This document shows, in pieces, positions 18,015 to 26,656 of a stretch of DNA of 64,000 bases. Where the stretch lies: NCBI GenBank assembly GCA_030830565.1, contig JAURMR010000035.1:124001-188000 (forward strand), read 5' to 3'. The DNA comes from Acidimicrobiales bacterium. GTDB taxonomy: Bacteria; Actinomycetota; Acidimicrobiia; Acidimicrobiales; Acidimicrobilacustridaceae. A program made the translations under genes and the position numbers. Every line of letters starts with the position of its first letter. Positions within the stretch are counted from its first letter, which is position 1. The notes beneath the pieces were generated by a model. The model saw nothing but the letters and a program-made list of their open reading frames with translations, did not search any database and was not told the DNA's origin.

Positions 18015-18461
18015 TTAGTTCTCGTCGGGCTTCGACTTGCGCTCCCGTTCAAGTTGCGCACGATCACTATCAAGCACAAAACCCGGCGCCACACCATCGT
18101 CATAATCAAGCGGTCGCATCGCGAGATCGATCGCCGTCCAGAGTGTGCGCGAATAGGGGAAGAACAAAAATGGAACAAGTAGCGCTGAGGCTGCGGTCGC
18201 ACCACCGATGATCCACATTGGAGGATCAGGCCACGTTGCGGCGACGCTAATGATCAGAATCAAAACGACGACTAACTGCACAACACAGATATTTAAGAAC
18301 CACGAACCCAGCCAGTGCCCGGGAACTCGGCCAAAAACCAATCCGCACTGAGGACAGGCTGGAACCATTCTCACCCAATGACGGAAGAGACCTCGTTGAC
18401 CGCAAATAGGACACCGACGCCTTGCGGCACGACGCAGCAGGGTTTCGGCGGGAACGGTCAC
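18015..18461 (-). CDS. DUF983 family membrane protein (copy 1)
   Basis: 148 aa. The N-terminal zinc-ribbon-like CPICGQRGLFRHW and CPQCGLVFGR are followed by two membrane segments and a conserved FFPYSRTLWTAIDLAMRPLDYDDG end. This is the DUF983 signature. The GTG at 18461 lies 6 nt after a -10-like CACAAT. Longer upstream reading opposes the DUF2332 gene and was not used. A second copy lies 1.7 kb away on the other strand (20160-20561). Function is unknown. Confidence 0.8.
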   Translation of the reverse strand: MTVPAETLLRRAARRRCPICGQRGLFRHWVRMVPACPQCGLVFGRVPGHWLGSWFLNICVVQLVVVLILIISVAATWPDPPMWIIGGATAASALLVPFLFFPYSRTLWTAIDLAMRPLDYDDGVAPGFVLDSDRAQLERERKSKPDEN

Positions 18462-18521
18462 CTGCACATTGTGCTGCCATTCGACTGCGAACACCTGACC
18501 CAGAGCGATACCCTCGATTTC

Positions 18522-19646
18522 GTGAGCGAACATGACGCCATTGAGGAACTTTCCGACCTCTTTGTCTTTCTGGCCGATACCGATTTCGCTGACTACTGCC
18601 CGATCTACGAGCAACTCGCTCGTTCTATCGCTGCGGACGCGCATCTTCTGGAATTTGTGCTGACATCGGCGAGCCCGAATACCCGACGTGGTCGCATTCC
18701 TGTCCTGTTTTTCGCAGCGACCCACGATCGCATCCTCGCCAATCCCGATAGTGAGATTGCCGCGCTGTACCGAGGCGACTCCTCGGGAAATCCCTTCCCG
18801 CCATTCATGGAACTCGTCGACAAAGAACGCGAGTCCATTGTCATGAACATGCGCACCCGTTCGGTGCAAACAAACGAGGCCGGCAGAAGTTCGATCCTCT
18901 CGCTTGCGTTCGGACGCGCCCGTAACGATGTCGCTGTGCCAACTGCGCTTTTTGAGATCGGGCCAAGTGCCGGACTCAATCTGTTCTTTGACCATTTCCG
19001 CATCGACTTCATGCACGAGGACACACTCCTCGCCAGTGCTGGTCCCCAAGAAGCGAGTGTTCGACTCTCCTGCGACGTGCGCGGGCCGAACCTGCCGCGG
19101 TTCCCCACCGACGAGTTCACACCGATTTCCCGGAGCGGAATCGACCCCAACCCCATCGATGTTCGCTCCGAAGAGGAACGCCGATGGTTGCAGGCCTGTG
19201 TCTGCTGGCCTGGGATCGCTGATCGTCCTCAGCGACTTGCTGCGGCGCTCGAGGTTGCACGAACGTCTCCGCCACACCTCATCTCCGGCGATGCAGTGAC
19301 CGATCTTGGTCAGGCACTCACACAGATTCCCACCAGTGAGCACCTGATCGTCTTCGCAACCTGGGCACTGGCCTACATCAACGCCGAAGGAAGACAAAAA
19401 GTGCTCGCCACCATTGACGAACTCGGAACAACCCGCAACCTCGACTTCATCACGTTCGAAGAACCACGTTTCACCAGTTGGGTGGAGCCCGCAGATGCCG
19501 AAGTGTTCGAGACCTACCTGGGCGAGGGCACTCCGACGCAGTTATGCCTGCGATCATGGCGGAACGGGCTCTGCACAACGACGGCACTTGCAATTGCGCA
19601 CCCACACGGACGATGGATTCACTGGCTGGAGGAGAACCATGGCTGA
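18522..19646 (+). CDS. DUF2332 family protein
   Basis: 374 aa of the DUF2332 family. Recognisable features are DYCPIYEQLARSIAAD, the FEIGPSAGLNLFFDHFRID segment (methyltransferase-like ExGxSAGLNL) and HPHGRWIHWLE at the end. The GTG at 18522 is chosen because it is 7 nt after -10-like TACCCT and leaves room for the divergent DUF983 gene. An upstream ATG at 18378 would run antisense through that gene. It is coupled to the NUDIX gene by an 8-bp overlap. Biochemical role unknown. Confidence 0.78.
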   Translation: MSEHDAIEELSDLFVFLADTDFADYCPIYEQLARSIAADAHLLEFVLTSASPNTRRGRIPVLFFAATHDRILANPDSEIAALYRGDSSGNPFPPFMELVDKERESIVMNMRTRSVQTNEAGRSSILSLAFGRARNDVAVPTALFEIGPSAGLNLFFDHFRIDFMHEDTLLASAGPQEASVRLSCDVRGPNLPRFPTDEFTPISRSGIDPNPIDVRSEEERRWLQACVCWPGIADRPQRLAAALEVARTSPPHLISGDAVTDLGQALTQIPTSEHLIVFATWALAYINAEGRQKVLATIDELGTTRNLDFITFEEPRFTSWVEPADAEVFETYLGEGTPTQLCLRSWRNGLCTTTALAIAHPHGRWIHWLEENHG

Positions 19647-20157
19647 CTGGGTACTGAAACGAACTGCGGCGCGAGTTGTAGTGCTCGACCAACATGGCCA
19701 TGTCCTTCTCCTCGAGGCTCGAGATCCTGCCGACGCTTCGAAGGGCCAGTGGTGGGAAATCCCCGGTGGCGGAATCGAACGAGGCGAAACAAGCGCTGAA
19801 GCGGCCCGTCGTGAACTTTTTGAAGAGACCGGAATCGTCGAAGCGGAAATCGGGCCATGTGTCTGGACGCAACATTCGAAGTTCACATTTGCGGGCTGGA
19901 AATTCGATCAGCACGAGCACGTTCATGTCGCTTGGACCGATCGTATTGATCTGTCCACTCGCAAACCCGGCGGCCTCGAAGCCTTCGAAGCGATGGCATT
20001 CGGCGGCCATCACTGGTGGGGGTTAGACGAGCTATTGGAATCTGATGTTCAGGTTCTCCCTCGACGATTGCGCGAGTTTCTTCCTGACGTCGTCTCCGGA
20101 AACCTCCCGCCCGAACCGCTCGACATCACGCATATCGATCCGGAGATGTGGTTCTGA
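19639..20157 (+). CDS. NUDIX hydrolase
   Basis: 172 aa with a full Nudix box (GGIERGE-x7-REL-x-EETGI). PGGGIERGETSAEAARRELF is preceded by WEIPGG, as in MutT-like enzymes acting on nucleoside diphosphate derivatives. The C-terminal part ends DITHIDPEMWF. ATG 19639 has a strong GGAGGAG Shine-Dalgarno and overlaps the DUF2332 stop. The DUF983 copy 2 gene begins 2 nt after its stop, so DUF2332-NUDIX-DUF983 form one operon. Substrate unknown. Confidence 0.88.
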   Translation: MADWVLKRTAARVVVLDQHGHVLLLEARDPADASKGQWWEIPGGGIERGETSAEAARRELFEETGIVEAEIGPCVWTQHSKFTFAGWKFDQHEHVHVAWTDRIDLSTRKPGGLEAFEAMAFGGHHWWGLDELLESDVQVLPRRLREFLPDVVSGNLPPEPLDITHIDPEMWF

Positions 20158-20159
20158 CC

Positions 20160-20561
20160 ATGTCGCCACACACACGAACCTTTTTGCGCGGGTGTCTGAA
20201 ACATTGCCCCGTCTGCGGGCAGGGCCACCTCTTTCGTCGCTGGTTCACGATGCTCAAGCGTTGCCCACAATGCGATCTGAAATTTGAGCGCATCGAAGGG
20301 CACTGGACCGGCGACCTCGGTATCAACACGATCGTCAGTTTCGGAGCACTGCTCATTGTCCTTCTGGTCGGCTTTCTTGCCTTCTGGCCAACACCACCGA
20401 TTACGGCGATCATCATTGCTTCCATCGCTGCAGCCGGACTCCTCCCGCTCGCGTTCTTTCCTTTTTCGAAGACGATCTGGCTCGCATTGGACATCATGAT
20501 GCGACCCATTGAGCCCGGCGAAGTGCGCCCCGGCTTCGGACCGGAAGCAGACACCATCTAG
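20160..20561 (+). CDS. DUF983 family membrane protein (copy 2)
   Basis: 133 aa, paralogue of the minus-strand copy at 18015-18461. It has the same zinc-ribbon-like start (CPVCGQGHLFRRW, CPQCDLKFER), GHWTGDLGINT, two membrane helices and FFPFSKTIWLALDIMMRPIEPGE. The ATG at 20160 is 2 nt after the NUDIX stop. Zinc binding by the four Cys is inferred. Function is unknown. Confidence 0.85.
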   Translation: MSPHTRTFLRGCLKHCPVCGQGHLFRRWFTMLKRCPQCDLKFERIEGHWTGDLGINTIVSFGALLIVLLVGFLAFWPTPPITAIIIASIAAAGLLPLAFFPFSKTIWLALDIMMRPIEPGEVRPGFGPEADTI

Positions 20562-20571
20562 CCTTCGGGCG

Positions 20572-21846
20572 ATGTCGACTGAACCTTCAACCAACGGCTC
20601 CGCATCCGCAGGAGACTCGAAGGTCGATGTTCTCGTGGTCGGAGCAGGTCCTGCCGGCTGCGCTGCTGCACTCACACTTTCCCGTGCTGGTCACACCGTC
20701 GTCGTCATCGACAAAGCGACATTTCCGCGAGACAAGATCTGCGGGGATGGCCTTACGACCTCTGCCCTCCGAGAACTCGATGGACTCGGACTTGATCCCG
20801 CAACGGTTCCATCGTGGATCAACGTCGACGATGTCATTGTCCGATCTCCAAGCGGACGCGAAGTCGTGTTCCCTATGCCAAAAGACTGTGGCGTTTATGC
20901 AGCAGTGAGTCGTCGCCGCGATCTTGACTTCGCCCTTGTGCAACTCGTCCGTTCTGAAGGAATCGAAATTCGCGAGAACGTTGCGCTTTCGTCGATCACA
21001 CAAAACAATTCTGAAGCAACGGTCGTCACAGATGCAGGCGACACATTCAACGCGTCCTATGTCATCGCTGCCGACGGAATGTGGTCGCCCACTCGCAAAG
21101 CACTCAACATCACTCAACCGGGATACCGCGGCGAGTGGCACGCGTTTCGCCAGTACTTCCGAAATGTTTCGCCGCGCGCTGCAAACGAACTCATCGTGTG
21201 GTTCGAACCCGACCTGCTTCCCGGCTACGCCTGGTCGTTCCCTCTCGCCGATGGCACCGCCAACGTTGGCTTTGGCATCCTTCGAGATGACAGTTCTTAC
21301 AAAATCAACGACATGGGTCCGCTTTGGCGAGAACTTCTCGCCCGACCGCACGTGCGCGAGTTCCTCGGCCCAAACGCCGAGCCCGAAGGGCCCCATCGGG
21401 CATGGCCCATTCCAGCTCGTGTCGATCGCATCGCCCTCTCATGCGAGCGCACGCTCTTTGTCGGCGACGCCGCAGCAGCAACCGACCCAATGACCGGCGA
21501 AGGGATCGGCCAAGCGCTCCTCACTGGACGTTGGGCCGCCGAAGCCATCATCGCCAATCCCTCGAACCCCGCTGCGTGTGCGACCGCGTACGAGCATTCC
21601 GTTGAAACCGAACTTGCTGTCGATCACCGCTTTGCCGAACGACTGATGGCCGTACTCCGGCGCCCTCTTGGTGCTCGTGGTGCAGTCCGAATTGCCGGAG
21701 TGTCCGACTGGACCCGCCGCAACTTCGGCCGTTGGCTCTTTGAGGACTACCCGCGTGCACTTCTGACCACACCGCGGCGCTGGCATCGGGGCATGCTCAC
21801 CGGCCCGGGGGCGTACCGTGGAACCCATGCGCACTCGACTGACTGA
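20572..21846 (+). CDS. Geranylgeranyl-reductase-family FAD oxidoreductase
   Basis: 424 aa. Residues 20-35 hold the FAD Rossmann motif VLVVGAGPAGCAAALTLSRAG. DKICGDGLTTSALRELD is the family signature. LFVGDAAAATDPMTGEGIGQALLTGRWAA binds the FAD pyrophosphate. These enzymes reduce prenyl double bonds (menaquinone side chains, polyprenols) or related substrates. The specific substrate is unknown. The ATG follows -10-like TAGCCT (20559-20564) by 7 nt. The TAG of that hexamer is the DUF983 stop codon. Confidence 0.85.
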   Translation: MSTEPSTNGSASAGDSKVDVLVVGAGPAGCAAALTLSRAGHTVVVIDKATFPRDKICGDGLTTSALRELDGLGLDPATVPSWINVDDVIVRSPSGREVVFPMPKDCGVYAAVSRRRDLDFALVQLVRSEGIEIRENVALSSITQNNSEATVVTDAGDTFNASYVIAADGMWSPTRKALNITQPGYRGEWHAFRQYFRNVSPRAANELIVWFEPDLLPGYAWSFPLADGTANVGFGILRDDSSYKINDMGPLWRELLARPHVREFLGPNAEPEGPHRAWPIPARVDRIALSCERTLFVGDAAAATDPMTGEGIGQALLTGRWAAEAIIANPSNPAACATAYEHSVETELAVDHRFAERLMAVLRRPLGARGAVRIAGVSDWTRRNFGRWLFEDYPRALLTTPRRWHRGMLTGPGAYRGTHAHSTD

Positions 21847-22789
21847 CCTTCTCGAAATCGAACATCCGGTGATGCTCGCTGGAATGGGCGGGGTCAGCTA
21901 TCACGAACTGGTCGCCGCAGTGAGTGAAGCAGGCGGATTCGGATGCATGGGTGCATCAACAATGAATCTCGCCCGCATGGTTGAACAGATGCAGCAGGTT
22001 CGCTCCGCAACTGACAAACCATTCGGCGTCGACCTCCTTACTGCGGCGCCCGGAGATATGCCGGCGCAGGTTCAAGCCATCATTGACAACGGAGGACGCG
22101 TCTTTGTCGCCGGTCTCGGAGTTCCGCGCGACGTCGTCAATCTCTGTCATGACAACAACGTGCTCGTCGCGAGTATGTGCGGCAAGGTTCGTCACGCAGT
22201 TGCCGCTGTCGGCGCCGGCTGCGATCTCGTCATTGCTCAAGGCACTGAAGCGGGCGGCCACACCGGCACTGTCGCGACCATGGCGCTTGTTCCACAGATC
22301 GTGGACGTTGTCGAAGGAAAAGTTCCTGTCGTCGCTGCCGGCGGGTTATTCGACGGACGCGGTCTTGCTGCCTCACTCAGCCTTGGCGCCGAGGGCGTAT
22401 GGATGGGAACGCGATTTATCGCCACACCTGAAGCATGGGGAACTCCCGGCTACAAAGAAAAGCTCCTTGCAATGGCCGAGGACGACACGGTGGTTTCCAA
22501 AGGATTCACAGGAAAAACCTGTCGCGTCGCGCGCAACGACTACACCCAGTACTGGGAAGAACACGCAAGTGAAATCGAACCGTTCCCCGCGCAGTTCATC
22601 CGCTCCATCAACGATGGAGCGAACCATCTCGGCGCCGGACCCGATACCGAGGTTGACCCGTCACGAGAGTTCTGGCCTGCCGGTCAGGGTGTTGGCGCGA
22701 TCAACGAACTCGTGCCAGCGGGCGAACTTGTTCGTTCGATTGTGGCCGAAGCCGAAGCGGTCATCGATCGCATGAACGCATTGCGCTAG
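21827..22789 (+). CDS. Nitronate monooxygenase-like FMN oxidoreductase
   Basis: 320 aa (beta/alpha)8 FMN protein of the NMO/2-nitropropane dioxygenase superfamily. It has EHPVMLAGMGGVS at the start, the active-site His in QGTEAGGHTGT and the FMN phosphate region VVAAGGLFDGRGLAASLSLGA. ATG 21827 is preferred over GTG 21818 because it starts the conserved MRTRLT and is 7 nt after TACCGT. It overlaps the upstream flavoprotein end by 20 bp. The true substrate may be another nitro or enoyl compound. Confidence 0.85.
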   Translation: MRTRLTDLLEIEHPVMLAGMGGVSYHELVAAVSEAGGFGCMGASTMNLARMVEQMQQVRSATDKPFGVDLLTAAPGDMPAQVQAIIDNGGRVFVAGLGVPRDVVNLCHDNNVLVASMCGKVRHAVAAVGAGCDLVIAQGTEAGGHTGTVATMALVPQIVDVVEGKVPVVAAGGLFDGRGLAASLSLGAEGVWMGTRFIATPEAWGTPGYKEKLLAMAEDDTVVSKGFTGKTCRVARNDYTQYWEEHASEIEPFPAQFIRSINDGANHLGAGPDTEVDPSREFWPAGQGVGAINELVPAGELVRSIVAEAEAVIDRMNALR

Positions 22790-22792
22790 CGA

Positions 22793-23824
22793 TTACGACA
22801 CCCAGGTCTTGAGCTTCTCAATGGTCGCAGTGGGATTTCCGCCGACCGGAATGATGTTGAGCACACTCACACCAGCTGCGGCGTAGGCCTCAATGCGTTC
22901 TCGCACGAAACCTTCAGGTCCGCAGAGGTTTGTGAGTTTCAAGAACTCTGACGGAACGAGTGCAGCCGCTTCATCCTTCTTGCCCTCGAGGTAGAGGTCC
23001 TGGATCTTGGCGGCTTCTTCTTCATAGCCGTAGCGACACATGAGGTCGTTGTAAAAGTTGCGACCCTTGGCACCCATACCGCCGACGTAGAGCGCAACCA
23101 TCGGTCGCGCCATTTCGGCGACCTCGGACATGTCGTCGCCGATAGCGACGAGTCCGCCGGCAGAAATCTCAAGCGGACCAAGCTTGGGATCACGCTTCGC
23201 TGTTCCTGCGGCGAGATCGGCACCCCAAACATCGTTCGCACGTTCGGGCATGTAGAAGATCGGCAGCCAACCGTCAGCGATCTCGGCAGTCATCTCAACA
23301 TTCTTCGGACCAAGCGATGCGATCCAAACCGGAATGTCCTCACGGATCGGTTTAGCGATCATCTTGAGCGGCTTACCCAAACCAGTTCCCTGATCGGCAG
23401 GTAACGGCAACGTGTAGTACCTGCCGTTGTAGGTGACTCGTTCGCGCTTCCAGACCAGTCGACAGATGTCGATGATCTCGCGAGTGCGACCAAGCGGCGC
23501 GTCGTACTTCACGCCGTGGAAACCTTCGATCACCTGAGGACCAGAAGCACCGAGACCAAGAATGAATCGACCGTCGGTCAATGTGTCCATGCTCGCTGCG
23601 GTCATGGCCATAAGCGTTGGCGTTCGCGTGTAAATCGGAAGAATCCCTGAACCGATCGTGATCGATTCGGTCTTCGCTGCGAGATACCCCATGAATGTCG
23701 GCCCATCGAATCCGTAGGCCTCAGCGACCCACGCAATATCGAGACCGGCCTTCTCGTAGTCGGCAACCTTTGCGGCGGACTCAGCGAAGCCACCCGCGTA
23801 GTCGATCTGCATACCGAACTTCAT
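22793..23824 (-). CDS. LLM-class (F420-type) flavin-dependent oxidoreductase
   Basis: 343 aa luciferase-like monooxygenase fold. Signatures include AWVAEAYGFDGPTFMGYLAAKTESITIGSGILP and GRFILGLGASGPQVIEGFHG. The missing FMN reductase partner and the presence of cofC at the window end favour F420 over FMN as cofactor, an inference. It converges on the nitronate-monooxygenase-like gene with 3 bp between stops. A Shine-Dalgarno (GAAGGGGCG) precedes the ATG. Substrate unknown. Confidence 0.88.
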   Translation of the reverse strand: MKFGMQIDYAGGFAESAAKVADYEKAGLDIAWVAEAYGFDGPTFMGYLAAKTESITIGSGILPIYTRTPTLMAMTAASMDTLTDGRFILGLGASGPQVIEGFHGVKYDAPLGRTREIIDICRLVWKRERVTYNGRYYTLPLPADQGTGLGKPLKMIAKPIREDIPVWIASLGPKNVEMTAEIADGWLPIFYMPERANDVWGADLAAGTAKRDPKLGPLEISAGGLVAIGDDMSEVAEMARPMVALYVGGMGAKGRNFYNDLMCRYGYEEEAAKIQDLYLEGKKDEAAALVPSEFLKLTNLCGPEGFVRERIEAYAAAGVSVLNIIPVGGNPTATIEKLKTWVS

Positions 23825-23866
23825 GGTGACGCCCCTTCAGTGCCGCGATGCGACGTTGGAATGTGA

Positions 23867-24190
23867 TCAGTGCGAAGCAGGACCAGTTGCAAGATTGGCA
23901 AGCGCCTCGGCACGAGCTGCTTCACGCGCTGCAGCCCGTTCAACTTCGAGCGCTTCTTGGTCGCGCTGTGCCTGCTCAAGGAGCCAAACCTTGCGATCGA
24001 GCAGCTGAGCACCATCAACGTTGGCGATCTCGGCTCCGTTATCGAATGCCACGTGGTAGCGGATCCAGGTGACTCCCGAAACGAACCACACCTTGCCAAA
24101 GGTGCCGGCAGGAACGCCGGGCAGATCGACCGCAGCGACAACCTTCTGACGACGACGGAACATCTTTTCAGTGCTGATCTTCGGGGCCAT
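23867..24190 (-). CDS. Hypothetical protein with SH3-like N-terminus and charged helical tail
   Basis: 107 aa. The N-terminal 55 residues read like a small beta barrel (VDLPGVPAGTFGKVWFVSGVT then WIRYHVAFDNG). The C-terminal 45 residues are Ala/Glu/Arg-rich and helical, possibly a coiled coil. ATG 24190 is used because it follows -10-like TAGCGT by 8 nt. An upstream start would add no recognisable content. It lies upstream of the LLM oxidoreductase on the same strand. I do not recognise a family. Confidence 0.6.
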   Translation of the reverse strand: MAPKISTEKMFRRRQKVVAAVDLPGVPAGTFGKVWFVSGVTWIRYHVAFDNGAEIANVDGAQLLDRKVWLLEQAQRDQEALEVERAAAREAARAEALANLATGPASH

Positions 24191-24355
24191 AGGACTCCAC
24201 GCTACCGAAGAACCGTCCTCGCCGACGATTGCGGCTGTGCGGAGATGTCCCGAGAGCGCTGGCAACCCAATGCGGTGTCCCCGTCTTCGCCCTGAGTACG
24301 ATCCATCGGTTCGAACAACACAGTCCGCGCCAACGCCGCGGAGAGGATGGACTCA

Positions 24356-25258
24356 ATGACTGACATCGGATTCGACGGCCAAGTAGCGATCATCACTGGC
24401 GCCGGCGGTGGTCTTGGCCGCCAGCATGCACTCGAGCTCGCCCGTCGTGGCGCCCGACTGGTCATCAACGATCTGGGCGGCTCGGTCAATGGCGACGGCG
24501 GCGACGTTGGCCCCGCTCAGTCTGTCGTTCAAGAAATCATTAATCTCGGCGGCGAGGCCGTTGCCGATGGGAACTCCGTCGCAACCCCCGAAGGTGGCAA
24601 GGCCATCGTGCAGACCGCCGTCGACGCTTTCGGCACCGTTGACATCGTCGTCAACAATGCGGGCATCTTGCGCGACAAGTCCTTCCACAATCTTGATCAG
24701 CAAATGATCGAGTCCGTGATTCAGGTGCACCTTCTGGGCGCGTTCTACGTCACGCAGCCGGCCTACCAAATCATGCGAGAGAAGGGCTACGGCCGAATCG
24801 TTTCGACCTCATCGAACTCCGGCGTGCTCGGCAACTTCGGCCAAGCCAATTACGGCGCCGCGAAGATGGGCCTGGTTGGCCTCACGCGTGTGCTGGCTAT
24901 CGAAGGCCGCAAGTTCAACGTGAAGGCAAACGCCATCGCTCCGGTTGCCGCAACTCGCATGACCGAGGGCCTCTTCGAAGGTCTCATGGACGCCATGGAC
25001 CCTGCCCTTGTTAGCCCACTGGTCGCCTACCTGTCATCGTCAGCATGTGACGTGAGCGGCGAGGTCTACTCCGCTGCCGGTGGTGTGATCTCACGTTTCT
25101 TCGTCGGTCTCACCCCCGGCTATTTCAACCCGAGCCTCACGGCCGAGGACATCGCTGCGAACTGGGACACCATTCGCAATGAAGATGGCTACATCGTCCC
25201 CGATGACAACAACGGCGAACTTTCGAAGATCCTGAAGACCCTCAAGGGCAACGTCTGA
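24356..25258 (+). CDS. SDR-family 3-hydroxyacyl-CoA dehydrogenase-like protein
   Basis: 300 aa short-chain dehydrogenase. TGAGGGLGRQHALELARRGA is the NAD(P) motif, NNAGILRDKSF is typical of the dehydrogenase domain of HSD17B4/MFE-2 enzymes, and YGAAKMG carries the catalytic Tyr and Lys. The C-terminal ~50 residues extend the SDR core. It most likely oxidises 3-hydroxyacyl-CoA in fatty-acid or steroid side-chain degradation. ATG 24356 has a GGAGAGG Shine-Dalgarno 9 nt before it. An ATG 9 nt upstream would be too close. Confidence 0.85.
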   Translation: MTDIGFDGQVAIITGAGGGLGRQHALELARRGARLVINDLGGSVNGDGGDVGPAQSVVQEIINLGGEAVADGNSVATPEGGKAIVQTAVDAFGTVDIVVNNAGILRDKSFHNLDQQMIESVIQVHLLGAFYVTQPAYQIMREKGYGRIVSTSSNSGVLGNFGQANYGAAKMGLVGLTRVLAIEGRKFNVKANAIAPVAATRMTEGLFEGLMDAMDPALVSPLVAYLSSSACDVSGEVYSAAGGVISRFFVGLTPGYFNPSLTAEDIAANWDTIRNEDGYIVPDDNNGELSKILKTLKGNV

Positions 25259-25271
25259 GGACGTCGTCGTC

Positions 25272-25751
25272 CTAGTTGTCGAGGTTGTCGTCGAACTCTT
25301 CGTCCGACGCAATCATCACCGGCGCACCATGGTGGGCCACCATTCGCCACTGGCCGTCGTGCGCTCGCTCGAACACATTGAGAGCGTTGACTGTCGCGCT
25401 CGCTCCTAGGGTCAGCAGGTTTTCGTCGCACGACACCCACGCAACGTTGCCATTCACAGACACGTGTTCGTCGGTCACGATGAACTGAATGTGCTGCGGA
25501 CCATCGAACATTGCGGCCCAACTCGACGCGATCGACGCCCAACCCCGTAGGGCGGTCCAGCCCGGGTGCACGCACAGCGAACGATCTTCGTGGACCCAAA
25601 GATCAGACATTGCGTTGAGATCGGATGCTTCGAACGCATCGTAAAACGCGCGATTCACCTCAAGTACCGATGCCTTGATTGGATCAGCACCTGCATCGTC
25701 GGACCACCGGTCATCACCAGCAGCGGAGAAATCTGGAGAATCAGGCGCCAT
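25272..25751 (-). CDS. SnoaL-like/NTF2-fold protein (DUF4440-type)
   Basis: 159 aa with the NTF2-like pattern VNRAFYDAFEASDLNAMSDLW, HPGWTALRGWASIASSWAAMF and W-RMVAHHGAPV. Members act as small hydrolases, isomerases or ligand-binding proteins. Function is unknown here. ATG 25751 is chosen over the GTG 9 nt upstream because it follows -10-like TACGGT by 7 nt. Its promoter overlaps that of the divergent alpha/beta hydrolase gene only 29 bp away. Confidence 0.75.
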   Translation of the reverse strand: MAPDSPDFSAAGDDRWSDDAGADPIKASVLEVNRAFYDAFEASDLNAMSDLWVHEDRSLCVHPGWTALRGWASIASSWAAMFDGPQHIQFIVTDEHVSVNGNVAWVSCDENLLTLGASATVNALNVFERAHDGQWRMVAHHGAPVMIASDEEFDDNLDN

Positions 25752-25780
25752 TCCGAACACCGTAGAGGCAGGATGTCGGG

Positions 25781-26611
25781 ATGCGAATTCCCTCCACTGA
25801 TGGCGTCGAAATCAAGGTTCACGACCTTGGTGGTGAGGGCCCGCCCCTCCTCCTCGCTCACGCCACCGGATTTCATGGTCGAGTCTGGGAGCCGCTCGCC
25901 GCGCAACTTTCTGGATTCCATCGGTGGTCCATCGATATGCGGGCCCATGGAGATTCCGATGCACCCGACCAGCGGCCACTTGAGTGGTACGGGTTCGCCG
26001 ACGACGTGCTGTCAGTCGTCGATTCCCTTGGACTCACAAAACCATTCGGTGTTGGACACTCAAAAGGCGCGGCGTCGCTCCTCCTTGCTGAGCAGGCGCG
26101 CCCCGGGACATTCAGTGCGCTTTATTTGTTTGAGCCAGTCGTCGTCCCAACCGACTTCGTCACCGGCCACAACCCCGACAACCCGCTTTCGAATGGTGCC
26201 CGCCGGCGACGCGACACGTTTGCGTCGTTCGACGAGGCGTATGACAACTACGCGTCGAAGCCGCCGTTCAATACGCTGCACCCCGAGGTTCTCCGCGTGT
26301 ACGTCGACCACGGCTTTGCGACGAACGCCGACGGAACCGTTTCACTGAAATGTTTGCCGGCAAATGAAGCCGAGGTCTATGCCTACGGAATGTCGCATCA
26401 TGCATTTGCCGCACTCCACGAGGTGACATGCCCCGTCACTATTGCGATGGGCGTTGAGGACACCGTTCCTGCGATTTTTGGTCGTCCCATCGCCGACGCG
26501 CTGCCGCAAGGTTCGGTTGCATCGTTTCCCGACCTCGCCCACTTCGGCCCCCTCGAAGATCCTGCAACCATCGCAGGCTCAATTCTTGAGGCGTTTTCTC
26601 ACGTCAAATGA
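25781..26611 (+). CDS. Alpha/beta hydrolase
   Basis: 276 aa. Catalytic triad candidates are Ser in GHSKGAAS, Asp in MGVEDTV and His in DLAHFGPLED. HATGFHGRVWEPLA gives the oxyanion hole and WSIDMRAHGDSDAP the loop typical of esterases and lactonases. No signal peptide is present. It may cleave esters or C-C bonds, and substrate cannot be assigned. It is divergent from the SnoaL-like gene. Confidence 0.88.
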   Translation: MRIPSTDGVEIKVHDLGGEGPPLLLAHATGFHGRVWEPLAAQLSGFHRWSIDMRAHGDSDAPDQRPLEWYGFADDVLSVVDSLGLTKPFGVGHSKGAASLLLAEQARPGTFSALYLFEPVVVPTDFVTGHNPDNPLSNGARRRRDTFASFDEAYDNYASKPPFNTLHPEVLRVYVDHGFATNADGTVSLKCLPANEAEVYAYGMSHHAFAALHEVTCPVTIAMGVEDTVPAIFGRPIADALPQGSVASFPDLAHFGPLEDPATIAGSILEAFSHVK

Positions 26612-26656
26612 CGCTGATCGCAGCGACTGTCGCTTGCGCTGCGTAGCCTGCCGGTC

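Noticed and set aside
18462..19397. Long minus-strand upstream extension of the DUF983 copy 1 gene
   Set aside because: It would run antisense through the DUF2332 gene, has no conserved content, and DUF983 motifs begin only after the GTG at 18461.
24308..24316. GGTTCGAAC as a LexA half-site
   Set aside because: It lacks the second half TCGAAC-N4-GTTCGA spacing and is not next to an SOS gene.
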